In this document: positions 46,401-57,879 of the stretch, piece after piece
Layout: every line of letters starts with the position of its first letter
How positions within the stretch are numbered: position 1 is the first letter of the stretch
NCBI GenBank assembly: GCA_033239525.1
Contig: BSYO01000003.1
Coordinates: forward strand, 28,699,540-28,763,539
DNA: 64,000 nucleotides
Reading direction: 5' to 3'
From: Nepenthes gracilis
Taxonomy: Eukaryota; Streptophyta; Magnoliopsida; Caryophyllales; Nepenthaceae
The notes under the pieces: model-generated
Seen by the model: the letters and a program-made list of their open reading frames with translations, nothing else
What the model was told of the DNA's origin: nothing
Databases searched by the model: none
Translations under genes and position numbers: made by a program

Positions 46401-48468
46401 CAAACAAAATTTTCTTTATTTTTTTTTTTAAATATTTAAATGCAGGCAAAGAAAGGAGCTCAGAAGGAGTTTGAAGCTGCATTGCAGAAGCTTCGTGGAA
46501 AAGATGCTGATATAACATCTGAAGCAGCTGAAATCCAAGTATTAATTGACCTGCCAAAACCCAGTTAAACTCAATAAAGACTCTAAATCATTCAGATTAT
46601 GATTGACTTAAACAACCTGTTGTCATTTGATTAACAGAATTACATAGAAGAACTTCGGCTGCTCCCAAAGGCTGGCATGTTGGATTTATTTCAAAGAAGA
46701 TACCGGCGCTCAGTCATTGTACATTCTTTGTCTCTCACTCACATGCTCACACACACACACACACGGACACAGGGCAGGAAATATAGAATTCCACATTCGG
46801 ATTAAATAGGACTCTTGTTCTCGGTACTTTGAAAGTTGAATTTCCAATACAGACAAGCTTTGTGTTAATTTTTTCTTAAACAACTGATTCCGGTTCCAGA
46901 TAGGAATTGGACTGATGGTTATCCAGCAATTTGGAGGAATCAACGGGATCTGTTTCTATGCCAGTAGCATTTTTGAATCAGCAGGTAAAGAGACCTGGAC
47001 TATGATTTGCATCTCTAGCAAATGATTTTACTCATGCAATTATCGAGAAAATAGAATTTATCTTACCCCAAAATCACTTCTTGCATTTGCCCAGGATTTT
47101 CTTCAACCATTGGAACTATAACATATGCCTGTATTCAGGTATTTTCAACCGGTGATTTGTGTCATTGCAGAGCTAGTTTATCTGTCTATACGCCTTTGGT
47201 ACAATTTATCCACTTTGTAGGTTGTCATTACTGTGTTAGCAGCAATGTGGATAGACAAGGCTGGAAGAAAACCTTTATTATTGGTAAATTTTAGTGTTAA
47301 GTGCCATGTGTCAGATTACAAGCTGTTATGAAATTCTCCTCTATATGTTGATAGTTTATTTTGTTGCTCTAGGCTTCTGCAACAGGATTGGTTTTAGGTT
47401 GTGCACTAGCTGCCGTTTCATTCTATTTGAAGGTAATATTCAAATCATTCTTTTATTTTACATTTTTTTGACATGGTGTGCACCAGATAGGAAGGATAGC
47501 TGTCATCTTCTTGAATGAACCAGGTTCACGAACTAGGACTAAAGGCATCACCTATACTTGCTGTGACTGGAATACTGGTATTATTCTCATTCCTGCAAAA
47601 TCAAACCAGAGTTTCCCACCACTTCAAATACTAGTCTGGATAACTGTCATTTCCATATCTGGATTAGGTCTACATAGCTTTCTTTTCAGCAGGCATGGGA
47701 GCAGTTCCATGGGTCGTAATGTCTGAGGTTATAAGATTTCTGTAAACCAAACATTCATTATCTAGTTAATAATGCCTGCCATGAACCCTACTAATTGAAT
47801 TTTCTGCAGATATTCCCGATAAATGTTAAAGGTAGAGCTGGAAGCCTAGCAACCCTGGTGAATTGGTTTGGTGCTTGGGCAGTCTCCTACACATTCAACT
47901 TTTTGATGAGCTGGAGTTCCTATGGTAGATAAATACATGGTTCTAAACTTCAAAACAACTAAGTGGTGAAGCAGAGTCACCTTGCTAATGACAAATTCTA
48001 GTATCATTGGATTAAATAAATTTTCAACCATAAAACAATAGGCCAATAGACTCCATTTTGAAACAGGACCACACTTCTCTTGCTGTTCTCATCATAGACT
48101 GAAACTATACGATATAAAAAAGGGTGGTGTTATACTTGAGGCTCTCACATCATTGGCCTGGAGAAGATAAGATGTTTGCAGCTTTACCCTCAACATTGCA
48201 GAGATGATGTTCATGTTATTTTACACATAATCTTTAAGTTAAAATAGAACAATCTTACCTTTATTTTAAGACTTAGTCCCATGGAAACTATAGGATTTAT
48301 ATGACAAATAACCAGACTTACGAACTTATTGGTTTTTTGCTGTGGCTGTCAGGTACCTTTGTGCTCTATGCTGCAATCAATGCACTGGCTGTCATTTTTG
48401 TGGTCATGGTGGTACCTGAAACAAAAGGAAGAACTCTAGAGGAAATCCAGGCTGCCATTAATGCATAG
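40406..48468 (+). CDS. ERDL16-like: sugar transporter ERD6-like (closest to ERDL16), 18 exons, 485 aa
   Basis: Exons: 40406-40606, 40709-40771, 41041-41130, 41228-41287, 41381-41446, 41575-41640, 41782-41857, 46280-46344, 46446-46538, 46638-46718, 46900-46984, 47095-47138, 47221-47283, 47373-47432, 47524-47577, 47668-47727, 47810-47924, 48353-48468. All 17 introns are GT-AG and the exons join without a stop. The product is a major facilitator family monosaccharide transporter with twelve expected membrane segments: [18 protein letters not shown] after the first, GRKG in the first cytoplasmic loop, [38 protein letters not shown] and a final [13 protein letters not shown]. The N-terminal tail holds ETREPLI, a dileucine-type sorting signal like those that send relatives to the tonoplast. 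The start is the first ATG in frame with the conserved [15 protein letters not shown]. Intron 7 (41858-46279) contains an LTR element; its splice sites are untouched. Confidence 0.95.
41430..41474 (+). repeat. 28-bp-spaced duplication across exon 5 donor site
   Basis: GAGCTTTCTCCTATGT ends exon 5 (from 41430) and recurs in intron 5 (from 41458). The copied end reads TATGTCGTT, so no second GT donor was created at the equivalent place. Confidence 0.7.
41895..41899. repeat. target-site duplication, left copy
   Basis: GAAAA directly left of the LTR; the same five bases follow the other LTR at 46171-46175. Confidence 0.9.
41900..42297 (-). repeat. 3' LTR (left) of intronic element
   Basis: On the minus strand it starts TGTTACGTACTTG and ends GGTGCACATATCA. 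It has a purine-rich block (minus-strand pyrimidines) at 41.94-42.07 kb and a TATATTATGC promoter motif at about 42110-42120. Confidence 0.9.
42321..43268 (-). CDS. chimeric ORF with ankyrin-like end, inside intronic LTR element
   Basis: 315 codons from the ATG at 43268 ([20 protein letters not shown]) to the stop at 42321, just inside the left LTR. The last third, about codons 203-290, resembles ankyrin repeats: [34 protein letters not shown] and [10 protein letters not shown]. The first two thirds are not recognised; they include [14 protein letters not shown] and a lysine/glutamine-rich [17 protein letters not shown]. The likely origin is fusion of spliced host transcript pieces during reverse transcription. 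Whether it is translated is unknown. It is antisense to the transporter gene. Confidence 0.5.
   Translation of the reverse strand: MGPPNSTVYYEAKQFEACSTLMHVKSSIATTNKVEFHRVYRVARLNLSTLLDRLSDVGCDTKPTTTTRNPALMSCANYKRNECLGVLTADSVDFGLGNETDPFVDSIPWINGWSLNVHQVVLYVLQVWIALTLVARTSVKLNHQDIASAGQVEAVRAHVYTGTTEKPCTHFRDFVITLTALRQKQDQLKKGLLEFSPKRNNGIIGEFYAPPCAALYKALEGCVRLFMSMGFDIDLSDSKGNTPLILTVRDGPRWVCERLILRQAHCDATNYKWDVALLHVRKHRGPLDMLPTDDGARQFHNGATLSDFSLDQPCG
43590..44447 (-). pseudogene. captured neutral ceramidase fragment in an 285-codon open frame
   Basis: The frame is open for 285 codons, without an ATG at its first codon; the first ATG lies 27 codons in (MREDPPRC). Codons about 140-212 (43812-44030) match the plant neutral ceramidase: [16 protein letters not shown], then [19 protein letters not shown] and [11 protein letters not shown], which in the family read K-E-Q-x-D-C-Q-x-P-K-P-I-L-L-D, S-I-L-P-I-Q-I-L-R-I-G-Q-L and F-T-T-M-A-G-R-R-L-R. 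No intron interrupts it. The remaining sequence on both sides (for example [17 protein letters not shown] and [20 protein letters not shown]) is unidentified. The fragment lacks the catalytic region of the enzyme and cannot be a working ceramidase. Confidence 0.7.
44919..45488 (-). pseudogene. proline/serine-rich open frames of intronic element
   Basis: Two minus-strand ORFs, 45219-45488 (89 codons from ATG 45488; [19 protein letters not shown], then a serine run) and 44919-45200 (94 codons; [19 protein letters not shown]). They lie in the same frame, separated only by a stop and six codons. No family is recognised. The composition suits a disordered linker, possibly the rest of a gag protein or a captured host piece. 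Confidence 0.4.
45500..45784 (-). CDS. gag-like coiled-coil ORF starting inside the LTR
   Basis: The start was set at ATG 45782-45784 in a CCATGG context within the last 15 bases of the right LTR; an upstream in-frame ATG (45967) would add 61 residues encoded by the pyrimidine-rich leader and is less likely. The 94-aa product reads [19 protein letters not shown], then a helical, charged stretch ([20 protein letters not shown]), then a polar end. Codons 5-11 overlap the presumed primer binding site. The same ATG is kept in the left LTR. It may be the amino-terminal part of a gag protein; the capsid and zinc knuckle were not found. Confidence 0.45.
   Translation of the reverse strand: MEHVSFGAFIERKAEENEERALNALERAIAELANAMKDLRRATDRFGARMSTVVSTTVQIRLSCTTLSSSMVELSKSLHNFEKYTNRSVNLSLL
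45770..46170 (-). repeat. 5' LTR (right) of intronic element
   Basis: On the minus strand it starts TGTTACGTACTTG and ends GGAGCACGTATCA. The TATA motif TTATATATTATGC is at about 45981-45993. It aligns with the left LTR with a modest number of substitutions and small indels. Confidence 0.9.
46171..46175. repeat. target-site duplication, right copy
   Basis: GAAAA, identical to 41895-41899. Confidence 0.9.
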
Positions 48469-48850
48469 AGAAACAAGGATAAGACAGAGGGAGGGAAGAT
48501 ACCAGTATCATAAGAAGACTATTGGACAAGTAAAACTTGCAACAAGCCACCAGAATTATCCCGTCCTCTCCTCAAACATGTAAAGATCAATTCATTTTAG
48601 TTGAAGCGGGAAGGAGCTTTGTGTTTTAATTTTTTTTTTTTTGAGAGTTCGACTTTGTTAATGTTCCAACATGTATGAAGTCTAGAAAGAATTTCCATTA
48701 TGAATTAGCGTTTCCTAGCTCTTCATCTCTCTTTTCCACCTTGACTTAAATTCGATGCTCATCTAGTCAGTTGATCAAGTTCATCTTTAGTTTCTTGAAT
48801 TTTTCATCATACTTGAACTAGCATGACCGCCCCACCGGGACTGGCATCCT
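48469..48850 (+). other. 3' UTR and downstream flank of sugar transporter
   Basis: No ORF. A T-rich run near 48630 and AT-rich sequence suit the 3' UTR and poly(A) region, but no single poly(A) signal can be chosen. Confidence 0.45.
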
Positions 48851-48859
48851 TGGCACCTA

Positions 48860-50230
48860 TCCTAGGTGCAATGCACCATTCCTCTCATCACTACCAGAGA
48901 GATTAGCACAACTCATAGCATCAAAATCAAACATAACATGTTTGATTTTCCATCAAGCTGTTTGTTCTCCACCTGTCTTAGCTATTTGGGATTTGATTAG
49001 TTCTCCACCTATTTCAACATTCTTTGTTAAAATGTATAAGTTCCCGGTCATTTTTCCGTTCAACACAATCATGGACCATCTATGTAACTTAAAACTCCAC
49101 CCCAATAGAAATCTTGTGAACTCTGGAATCCAACGTTCCCAACAAGATCATATTCATCCTTTAATCTGGCATATGTTCCTGAACAATCTGATCAAACATG
49201 TGAACTCGAATTAGGAACTTTGCTCTTCTGCTTTAATTGCCATTTTCATTGTACCACCGATACATGTCGACTGCTCCCTAGATGGCCCATGTAATACAAA
49301 CAATCAGAATCCAAGATCCACTTGAGACTTTCTAATTCTTTTTCCAATCTATGAAGACCATCATCATATATATTCTAAACTATTGCATCTAGTTGTTTCC
49401 TTTAACTTGGAACAGTTTATTCTCATATGACTAACTCCACCGCATTCCCAATGTCATTCCTTGATCCGGACCGATTCTTCTTTCAAAATTTTTCCCTCTC
49501 TGTTGATCTCCCTTCCAAAACCAATGCACTAGGTTCTCTTGAATTTTCCTCATCTTTTCTTTTATGCATTGACTCATTAGTTAACAAAGAAGCAACTACC
49601 TCATTAAGAGTGTCATTTTCTAAAAAGTAGTGTTGTCACAATATTGATCAAAAGAATTGTATAACAAAGCAAGTAAAACCAACGCTTTGTACTCTTCCTT
49701 GATATTCTTATCAAGTGCAAATATCTTTTTAAAAATTTTATTAAATACATCCAAATGTTCTTCAAAGCTTCCATACTTTGTCAATCAATAGCCATAAAAT
49801 TTCTTCTTTAGATATAATCTCATTACCAATTTATATCTTCATTTTGGCTTAATCCGATCCGACAAATCATACTCTACTATTATTATTTATAAGAAATAAC
49901 TTGGTTGTGTCATTCGTCAAGTCTAACATATCTTATCACGTATTTTCATTCAAATTTTCAAGTTTATAGTCTTTATTTTGGGAGCTCTTATTCTTCCCTC
50001 AGATAGTAAAGATTTCTCTATTTCCTACTAAAGAAAGAAATTATGTTATCCGTCAAGAGGTTTAATGGAGAAAGATAAATCTTGTAATGGTAATGTCCTT
50101 TTTTGTCAAATTGTTTCCACAAGCATGTCACCTAAATTTGCTACCATCCTGAATAGGAACATTGTGGTCCTCTCAATATTTTGAACTCCTTTTATTGTCA
50201 CAATAGTTGGGACTATTTTACATGTAAAAG
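48860..50230 (-). mobile_element. degenerate Copia gag-protease fragment, minus strand
   Basis: Minus-strand pieces in order from the right: YGSFEEHLDVFNKIF with ALDKNIKEEYKALVLLALLY (about 49.63-49.80 kb), NEVVASLLTNESMHKRKDEE and REPSALVLEGRSTERE (about 49.48-49.62 kb), a CCHC-like ECGGVSHMRINCSKLK, the protease region around WILDSDC (about 49.30 kb), and a GKMTGNLYIL pre-integrase segment (about 49.05 kb). The gag pieces resemble the gag of the 13.8-kb Copia element (EGESFEKHLDEFNRI, LLMNES). Frameshifts are frequent; no LTR was found. Confidence 0.7.
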
Positions 50231-52496
50231 ATTGAAATGCCTCATCAAAATAGAAACCTAGAGATAGCAGGCCTTAAAAAAAAAAAAAAAACGTTCCTTA
50301 ATTTACCCAAACACGCTAACACACTTGGCACTTTTTCATTATTTTACACAAATACCTAATTTCTTCTTCCAAACCCAATCGGCCATCATGTTTTTCCACT
50401 TCTACCTAATTTACTCGTTTCTCAATCTCCATATCCCTAATCTCATAATTAATTTTTTTTTCATTTTTTCGCAGGTGTTTCCATTTCCTTAATTCACTCA
50501 TCAATTATTTGCTTCAATTTGTTCAATAAATCAGTTTGCAATTGATGCATATTTTAAAAACAGATTAGATTCGAAAAATTTTTACATGGGTTTAGAAAAA
50601 AAAAAATCTAGATCATACATGTTGAAAATACAAACATGAGATCATAAAAATAGGATAGCTATCTAATTTAACTACCAACGCTCAAGCTCCATGCCTTAAA
50701 GGATTGAAGAATGACGAATGAGGTGGTTCTTGAATATTCTTATGAGAGAGATGATAATGTTCTTAATTGAAATATCTCAAAGTCAACCTTGTATGTTTTT
50801 ATCTTGAGAAAAATAAAAGAGAACAAAGAAAATATATGAGATCTTTTATCTTAAAATATTTTCTTGAGCTATTTGAATTTTGCTAGACATATGATTTTTT
50901 TAGAGTTGGAACTTAAGCACTTGTAGGATCATTTTGGATTTATCTTTTATATGTTCAGGGACCTTGTAATTTATATAAACCTTAGACATATCTTAGAAAT
51001 AATTATATATATATATATATATATATTGGTAAGCATTCACTTACATATGAACAAAAGATATATTCATCAAAGACCCTTATGACAAAAAGATACTATGAGG
51101 CTCCACAAACCCCACACATACATCAAACCAACAAAATAAGACAGAGAGAAGCTTCACTTCAAAAGCTCGAGACAAATTGGGTAGCATCTACCCCACAAGA
51201 TGGGCAAAACTAACCGCTCCAAACATCCGTGCTCAGTTTCACAACTAGGAAGTCGCATATCAGCCAAATAGTGGGCGTGAAAGAGGGATTATCAGGCATG
51301 AAGACAGTTTATCTAATTGATAAAACTTGGACTATATGCCTTAATATCAACTGACATATTTTTTTGATTTTCGGGGCTTGCATGCTGCCATGGTGATTGT
51401 GGGTTTAGTGTGTCTTGCAAACTGATAGTCAAATGACTTGCCCTTAATTTGTAGTTGTTTTGATGATATTAACATGGTGCACCAAGCATCAGGAACTCCA
51501 TATTTGCGGATAATTGCCTCTTAGTGGGCTACTTTTGTCATTCTGATAGTCTAATATATTATATACATGGACATCTCGGATACTTCATCTAAGTCCCCAT
51601 GATAGCACGGATCCAGATACCTCAAGTTCTAACAACCTTGTCTCTAATTTTATGGGTCAGATATTGGGACCTAATTATACTATTTTTGATATTTGGATCA
51701 TTGACAATTTATTTACACGTTTACGTTTATATATCAGAAAATTTTTTTACATTAATTTTCTAGTCAAAGTAAATTATTATCACACAATTAATTTCTTTTT
51801 GTCAAATACACAAATAGATTATAATTCTCTAAAGTATTCTCCTCTATAAAATTGATAACCTTAAGGGTCTTGCTGAGAAATTAATCTCAATGATTTATCA
51901 GAGTCTTCATTTCTTACTACCACACACTCCCCCCCTCCCCCCGAGAAGTAATAAAATTATTTTGGTACAAAACTCTCCAACTTAATCACAATATTCATAG
52001 CTATTTTCAAAGCTGTTTTACAAGCATTTGAATCACACATTTCCATTTTTTCTTTTCAACATTTTCATGAATATTGTTCACGCATGAAGGTTAAGACACG
52101 AAGAATAAAACCTTTTTGGCATTAAGGCTTCAATATGCTTCATACAAAATAAAATATTTATCCTTACTATAAACCTAGCTATATGTGAGGGGAACTGGCA
52201 GTCCAAGAAGTACTGTTGTCAGAACTTATTGCCTACGCATTCTACTTATTTAGGTCTTTGATTCTTTGAGATAAAAGAGAACCTTCGAATAATTTCTCTG
52301 CAAGGCCGTAGGAAAATAGTTCTATGATATCAATTTTATCCATGATAATATCTAATTTCAGAGAATAATAATCTATTGTGTATTTGAGGAAAAGAAATGA
52401 ATTGTGCCAGTAATGTTAATTTCTCTAGAAAATAACGTGGAAGCTTTTTTTTCTTTTTGTTTGATATCTACATGAGAATGGATAAATAAGTTTCAA
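50231..52496. other. AT-rich stretch without recognised genes
   Basis: It may include the leader and LTR of the Copia fragment to the left, but no TG...CA border or primer site could be placed. It contains an (AT)n run at about 51004-51028 and a C-run at 51929-51941. Confidence 0.35.
51004..51028. repeat. (AT)n microsatellite
   Basis: Uninterrupted AT units, visible directly. Confidence 0.85.
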
Positions 52497-54020
52497 TTGA
52501 CTTTGATGGGTCCAGTCGCGATACGAGCCGATTACTAAGCCAAGCCACTTACCAGCAAAGTCCAATAAGAAATAAAGCCCAAAAAACTGTCCAATCAGCC
52601 CATCCACTACAAGCAAGCCCAGGAGGGATCGACGGGCCAAGATCAACAAGCGACCTCTGCGGCTCAACGAATTACGGCCCAAGTCCACCCTCCACCTCAA
52701 CGATAGCAGTCTGGTAGCGCATATAATATTTCGGATCTCGTTTGGATTATTTTAATATTTATTGTCATTTTAGGTTTTTCGCAGGCGGAGAAGGAGGAGA
52801 AGGGAGAGAAGAGAGAGATCCGTGGCGACGATGGTGATCGCAGGTGAGGTCGAAGTGGTCGCCGGCTTAGGTGGCGTGGTGGTCGTGCGCAAAAGAGAGA
52901 GGAAGGGCGGCGTGCAGGTGCACGTGAGGCAGGAGAAAGAAAGGTCAATTGGTGTTTCGGGACATCCTTTCTTCAAATTTGCGGAGTATAAAGTTGAGGC
53001 AAGTATCCTCTAACTCTATCATTGGTATAATTTAATTTCTGATATATTTTGACTACTGTTGGAGATTTTACTGACATGTATATATTTTTATATACCCTCA
53101 ATTTATTAATTATGTACATGCATATATATTTTATCAGTTGTGCGACAGTTTTACACTAGTATTTATGATTTGGAGGATTTTTAGATACCCAAACAGTATA
53201 TATGTATATTTATGTATCCATATGTTGTGAAACCACAAATATACCCGTGCATCGATCCACATGCATGTTGCCGGAGGTGGGGTCACTACGGGACCATTGT
53301 GGTCAGAGACCCGGTGGGTCGTTATATGTGATTCGAGACATGAGTTTTGGTACCGCTCCCAACGGAGAGGCTTAGTCTCGACGGAGATGTATATGATATG
53401 GCCCTTTTCTGCTGGCAGGAAGGTTGAGGCATTTAGTAACTGACCTATCCCATTGTGTATTTAAACGAGAACCATCATAAATAATCGACGAAAAACTAAT
53501 ATATTTGGACGTCCTAATATATATAATTAAAACTTGATATTGCACCCAAAATTGCGGGTGCTAAAATATAGTGAGTAAGTTCCTAATCTATAAGAAACAA
53601 AGTACAAGGATGGCCTTAAACTACTAGCCTAAATCGTAGTCGAGTCTTGAGCTGTTGGCTTAAATCACAGCCAATATAGTTGTAGTTATCTGGGACAATG
53701 GTAATCTTTCATCAAGTTGATATTATTGATATTTGGTTTCTAATTTCATGCATACTTTATATTTTTGCATGTATTGCATGGACTACGATTTAAAATATGT
53801 AGTTTGGCCTATAGATGGGTGATAGGAATGTCTCGTACATACTAATGTGCTATGTAACGTCATGAATATTTAGAATATATTATAAAATTAATTTTGACAA
53901 TTATTTTATAATTTTAATCATCATTGGGCTTAAAATCTATATAATATATGAGTCTGATAAGTCAGAATATTTGGATTAAAAAATTATGAATAAATATTTG
54001 GGTTACTAAATTAATTTTTA

Positions 54021-54023
54021 TTA

Positions 54024-54072
<49 letters not shown>
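54021..54072. repeat. (AAT)n microsatellite
   Basis: About fifteen AAT units in a row. Confidence 0.9.
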
Positions 54073-55406
54073 TTAAGTAGGAGGAAAGAAAAGAAAGAAG
54101 AAAAAGAAAAAAAAAAGAAAGAAAATAAAATTAAAAGGAGGAGAAATGAAAGGAATAGAGGAAAAGGAAAGGAGGAAAAGAAAAGGAAATGGAGAAGAGG
54201 AAAGAGAGGAAGAAGGAAGGAGGAGCGTGCGGCAGCTCAAATGGAAATTTTGGCAAATCTTAACCGGGTCTTTCTCCTTATTTAAGGTGGCGGTTGGGTT
54301 AGGGAAGGGGAGGACAAACAGGAGAAGGAAGAGGAACTCACAAAACCGCCGCCATCGAGCTCGGAATCGAGACAAGTAAAATTTATTCATCACAAAGATT
54401 AATTCTTCTTTTATTCTTTCTGATACCAATCCTCTGATTTCATGCCTTGATTTGGTGAAAAATTGTTGAAAACATAGAGTTATAAATTTGGAAAACCCGA
54501 ATGTAGAGCTTTGGCTCTGTGAGGAAACGACTAGCCCTTTTTAAAATTAATGATAACATTGAAACTTCGTAAATTATCTAATGGAGTCATGAAGTATCGA
54601 TTTGGCTTGTTGTCCCCCCCCCCCCAATTTTGGGGATTTTGGCGTCGTCGTGGAAACAAAGCATTGTGCTATGTTACTTGGTTTCCAACCGAGTCCAATG
54701 ACCGGAGGTAGTGAACGGGCTTTAACCCATTACTTTGCAAGTAAAACTCCTATTTCTATAATCAAAGCATTTCCTTTCTGTTTATTGTTGTTAATTTACA
54801 ATAAATGATAGAAATCAGGTAAAAGGCAAGAAATTGGGCAAAAATAGATCCTCGTGATCTATTGGTCAATTGGACGTCGGAGTTGTGCTCGGTGCGTGGG
54901 TATGTATGCTCATATATACATGTATAAATACGTTACGGTATGCTGTGTGTATATAATATATACATACATGTATATATTTATTATGTACGGTGTGTATATA
55001 TATATATTTGTGTAAATATACGGTGTATATGTACCGTATGAGTGCAGGTGGGTGTGTTCACTGTGCGCTGAGAATGTGAGGCAGTGTGTGTGCGTGTGGC
55101 AATGTGTTGTGTAAATAAATAAATATATATATATAGCTATAATTGTGCTGCTATGCGGTGTACATGAGTACTTTGGTGAGTTTAGAATAATAACAGTTGG
55201 TTTAATAATTATTTCTGTATCTCATTGATAAATTTTGATAAATTATTTTTTACGTTAACTTTGTTGGCGTGTGTACGATTTATTGGTACTCTATGGATAA
55301 GTAAAGGAGAGTGTGTGAAGACTCTACGGTATTTGGGCGTATAGGTGTCTATGGGACCGTAGAGTAGTCTATACTTTTCCAATATCAATTCCATTCTGGA
55401 GGTAGA

Positions 55407-56026
55407 GGTCGTTAATATTGAGGAGAGATACTTATAACTTAATGACCATTATAGAGGATGATATTTGGGATATTATTTGACGAGGGGTATCATAGATGGT
55501 ATCGGCATACTACGGGTACAGCCTTCAGGAGGACTGTAGGGATAGTTGGATACCATGGATAACCTTATTGCATTAACCAGCTATTGGGGGCGTAAATACG
55601 CGACCTTTAGTTCACTATAGTAGAATAAGATCTAGAGAGATTCTTATTATCTCATACAATCGTGACCCCAAATTGGGTGAATAATCAAATTTTTGTTACC
55701 TTGTACTATTTGTCAAGGCCGTTGATATTGATGAGGGTACTTATAACCATGTGACCATCGTAGGAATTGATATCTGGGATATCATTTGGCGAGGGGTATT
55801 ATGGGTGGTATCGACATGCTACGGGTACAGCCTCTGGAAGGACTGTAGGGGTAGTTGGATATCATGGCTAACTTCGTTGTACTTACCTAACAATTGGGGG
55901 CATAAATACGCGACCGTTGGTTCACTATGGTAGAATAAGATCTATGAAAATTCTTGATCATTCATACAGTTGTGATCTCGTATTAAACTGATGATCGGAT
56001 TCAGTGAAATCTATGTTACCTTTTAG
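55407..56026 (+). repeat. 310-bp tandem duplication
   Basis: Copies at 55407-55716 and 55717 to about 56026 share, in order, GGTCGTTAATATTGA/GGCCGTTGATATTGA, GATATTTGGGATATTATTTG, GGTACAGCCT, AAATACGCGACC and TAGAATAAGATCTA. Many single-base differences indicate age. Confidence 0.85.
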
Positions 56027-56417
56027 ATATCTGGTTGTTCATATGGGGTCATGGACCCGACCTGTTATCGAATCTCTGACAGTTGTTGATATATTACCTG
56101 CCATTATTGATTTTATTCATTATGTTATCGTCCGAGATGTTTAACAGTACTTTCTATTACTATTTATTTTTATTTGTTGGGCATTCGGTTCATTCTTATA
56201 TTTTATTAGCTCCAGAGTAAACAGATTGATATCGAAATAAAAGAGATCGCATGTTATTGTGTAGACTCCAAGTAGATGTGATCTTAGATATTGAAGCTTT
56301 TAGGATAGATATTTAAAATTTTGTTAATTCGGTTACTATTCAACTTTTATTAAATTTTCTTTATGATGATTGATATTTTGGATATTGATGTCATTTATTG
56401 AAATTATTTATTATTAT

Positions 56418-56951
56418 TATGGATATTTATGTAATGATGCACTTATGATGATTATTGATGGTGTCTTAAATAATATTATTGAGTTCATTAAAATTGTTTG
56501 ATGACCTGTAATTGATAATTTCGGATAATTTGAGATTTTTACCGTGATGATCTGAGTCGGGTTTGGGGATCCAAGCTCGGATCATTACATGTTAAGCCCA
56601 GGAACATATTTTATATTTATATGTTTTAGTTTCAATATTTTTTTTAATTTCAACATATGATATATGAGATTTAGATCCGAACGATGGTATCTATTCCACA
56701 AGAATGTGGTGACAGTAACGATTATGTAATGTAACCTCAGATCATATCGTTTATGTGATTTGACCAGATCGTTATTTATTATCATTATGTCTCAGAGGGA
56801 CTATATGATACAGACGATGATTTAGTACGAGACATCTCCTCGATTTTTAGAAATTTTTTAGACCTTGTGTTTTATATTTTACATGGTTGTAATGTGTTAT
56901 CCATTCCCTCTAATCTATATGCACTATTTAATATATATAATATTTGCTGAG
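56418..56951 (+). repeat. Gypsy LTR-like unit 1, left part
   Basis: Aligns with 61485-61998: GATATTTATGTAATGATG, ACATGTTAAGCCC, GAACATATTTTATATTTATA and GTTTTACATGGTTGTAATG occur in both in the same order. It is cut at 56951 by the Copia insertion; the right part resumes at 61012. Confidence 0.85.
56947..56951. repeat. target-site duplication, left copy (CTGAG)
   Basis: CTGAG precedes the 5' LTR; the same five bases follow the 3' LTR at 61007-61011. Confidence 0.9.
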
Positions 56952-57837
56952 TGTTAGAGATATTTGTCTTATTGGCATATTCCGTGACCATATGTATTAT
57001 TGTATTGATGTCGAGTTGTGGGTTATCGGGTTAAAGTCCGTTTATCCGCTCTCCATTATTTCCTAAGCCTTCCCGCCGCCTCTCGCTCGATTCCCGCTTG
57101 AGCCTAAAATCCAGGCGTCCCCGGCTCACCAGAGCTCGAGAACCGCTCGAGCCGAAAATCGAGTAGAGGGAGCCTCGGCTTTTAATAAAAGCCCCGCTCG
57201 AGCTCCAGCCCACGCAGGCGGGCACTTTTCAAACGTATTTTGGCTCCACTATAAATACTAGCCTTATTTTTGAAACCCTAAGAATTCGGGATCAAGATTT
57301 ACGTGCCTCTTTGGAGAAGAAAGCCTCAAAAGCTCCATTATTCCTACTTATCTTGAGAAAACTAATTACTACAAGAGTTCTCTACATGTTCTAACTAGTT
57401 TTCTCACCCCATTTTCTTTCACCATTGAAACTTTTATCCTTCTACAATCGTTGGAGACTTTGGTTCGTGAAGGAGACTCCTTCGTGATTGGAAATTCAAG
57501 TGGTTCGAGGAAGATTGACGTGAAGATCGGAAGGAGTCCGGTTCCGTTTGGAAGGAGTTCCTTGGTAGGGATCACGTGACGAAAGTCGCAATAGGTTATT
57601 TGTTATTATCGATCGTAAGTTGATTTTCATAGTGCATTTTTATGTTGAATGTTTTTCGATCTTTGTGGGTATCGAGTTTTTCATTGAGTCTTTATTTTTA
57701 TTGCTTACAAATACTTATATAATGATTGTTAATTGAGTTCATCTAAAATATCTTTTATGTGTATTAGATATTTATTATTATTTATTATTGCTTCCGCTAT
57801 AATTTAGTCGAATCTTTACGAAAACGTGCTTTTTTCA
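56952..57837 (+). repeat. 5' LTR of SIRE-like element
   Basis: 886 bp. It has a TATA box (TATAAATA, 57250-57257) and a zone rich in CTCGAG sites at 57.08-57.20 kb. Confidence 0.92.
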
Positions 57838-57851
57838 ATTGGTATCCGAGA
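57838..57851 (+). other. primer binding site of SIRE-like element
   Basis: ATTGGTATCCGAGA follows the LTR; compare TGGTATCAGAGC, the initiator-Met tRNA complement used by most plant Copia elements. Confidence 0.7.
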
Positions 57852-57879
57852 CTTACCCCGATCCGAGACCCCGATCTAG

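Larger units (their letters stand above)
52497..56417. other. LTR-like or leader-like repeat DNA, unassigned
   Basis: Begins with a GC-richer block (52.5-53.0 kb) in which both strands are open for 60-90 codons without recognisable domains, then AT-rich sequence with an (AAT)n run, a long purine-rich stretch (54.07-54.24 kb), a C-run (54614-54627), a (TA)-rich zone near 55 kb and the tandem duplication at 55.4-56.0 kb. Its setting next to Gypsy LTR-like units suggests retrotransposon origin, but no full LTR was delimited. Confidence 0.35.

Noticed and set aside
52425..53013. Arginine/proline-rich minus ORFs and a 63-codon plus ORF in a GC-richer block
   Set aside because: Composition bias keeps all frames open here; no domain recognised. 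Retrotransposon leader sequence is more likely.
54073..54429. 118-codon minus ORF with long phenylalanine and leucine runs
   Set aside because: It is the complement of a purine-rich repeat and contains no structured protein features.
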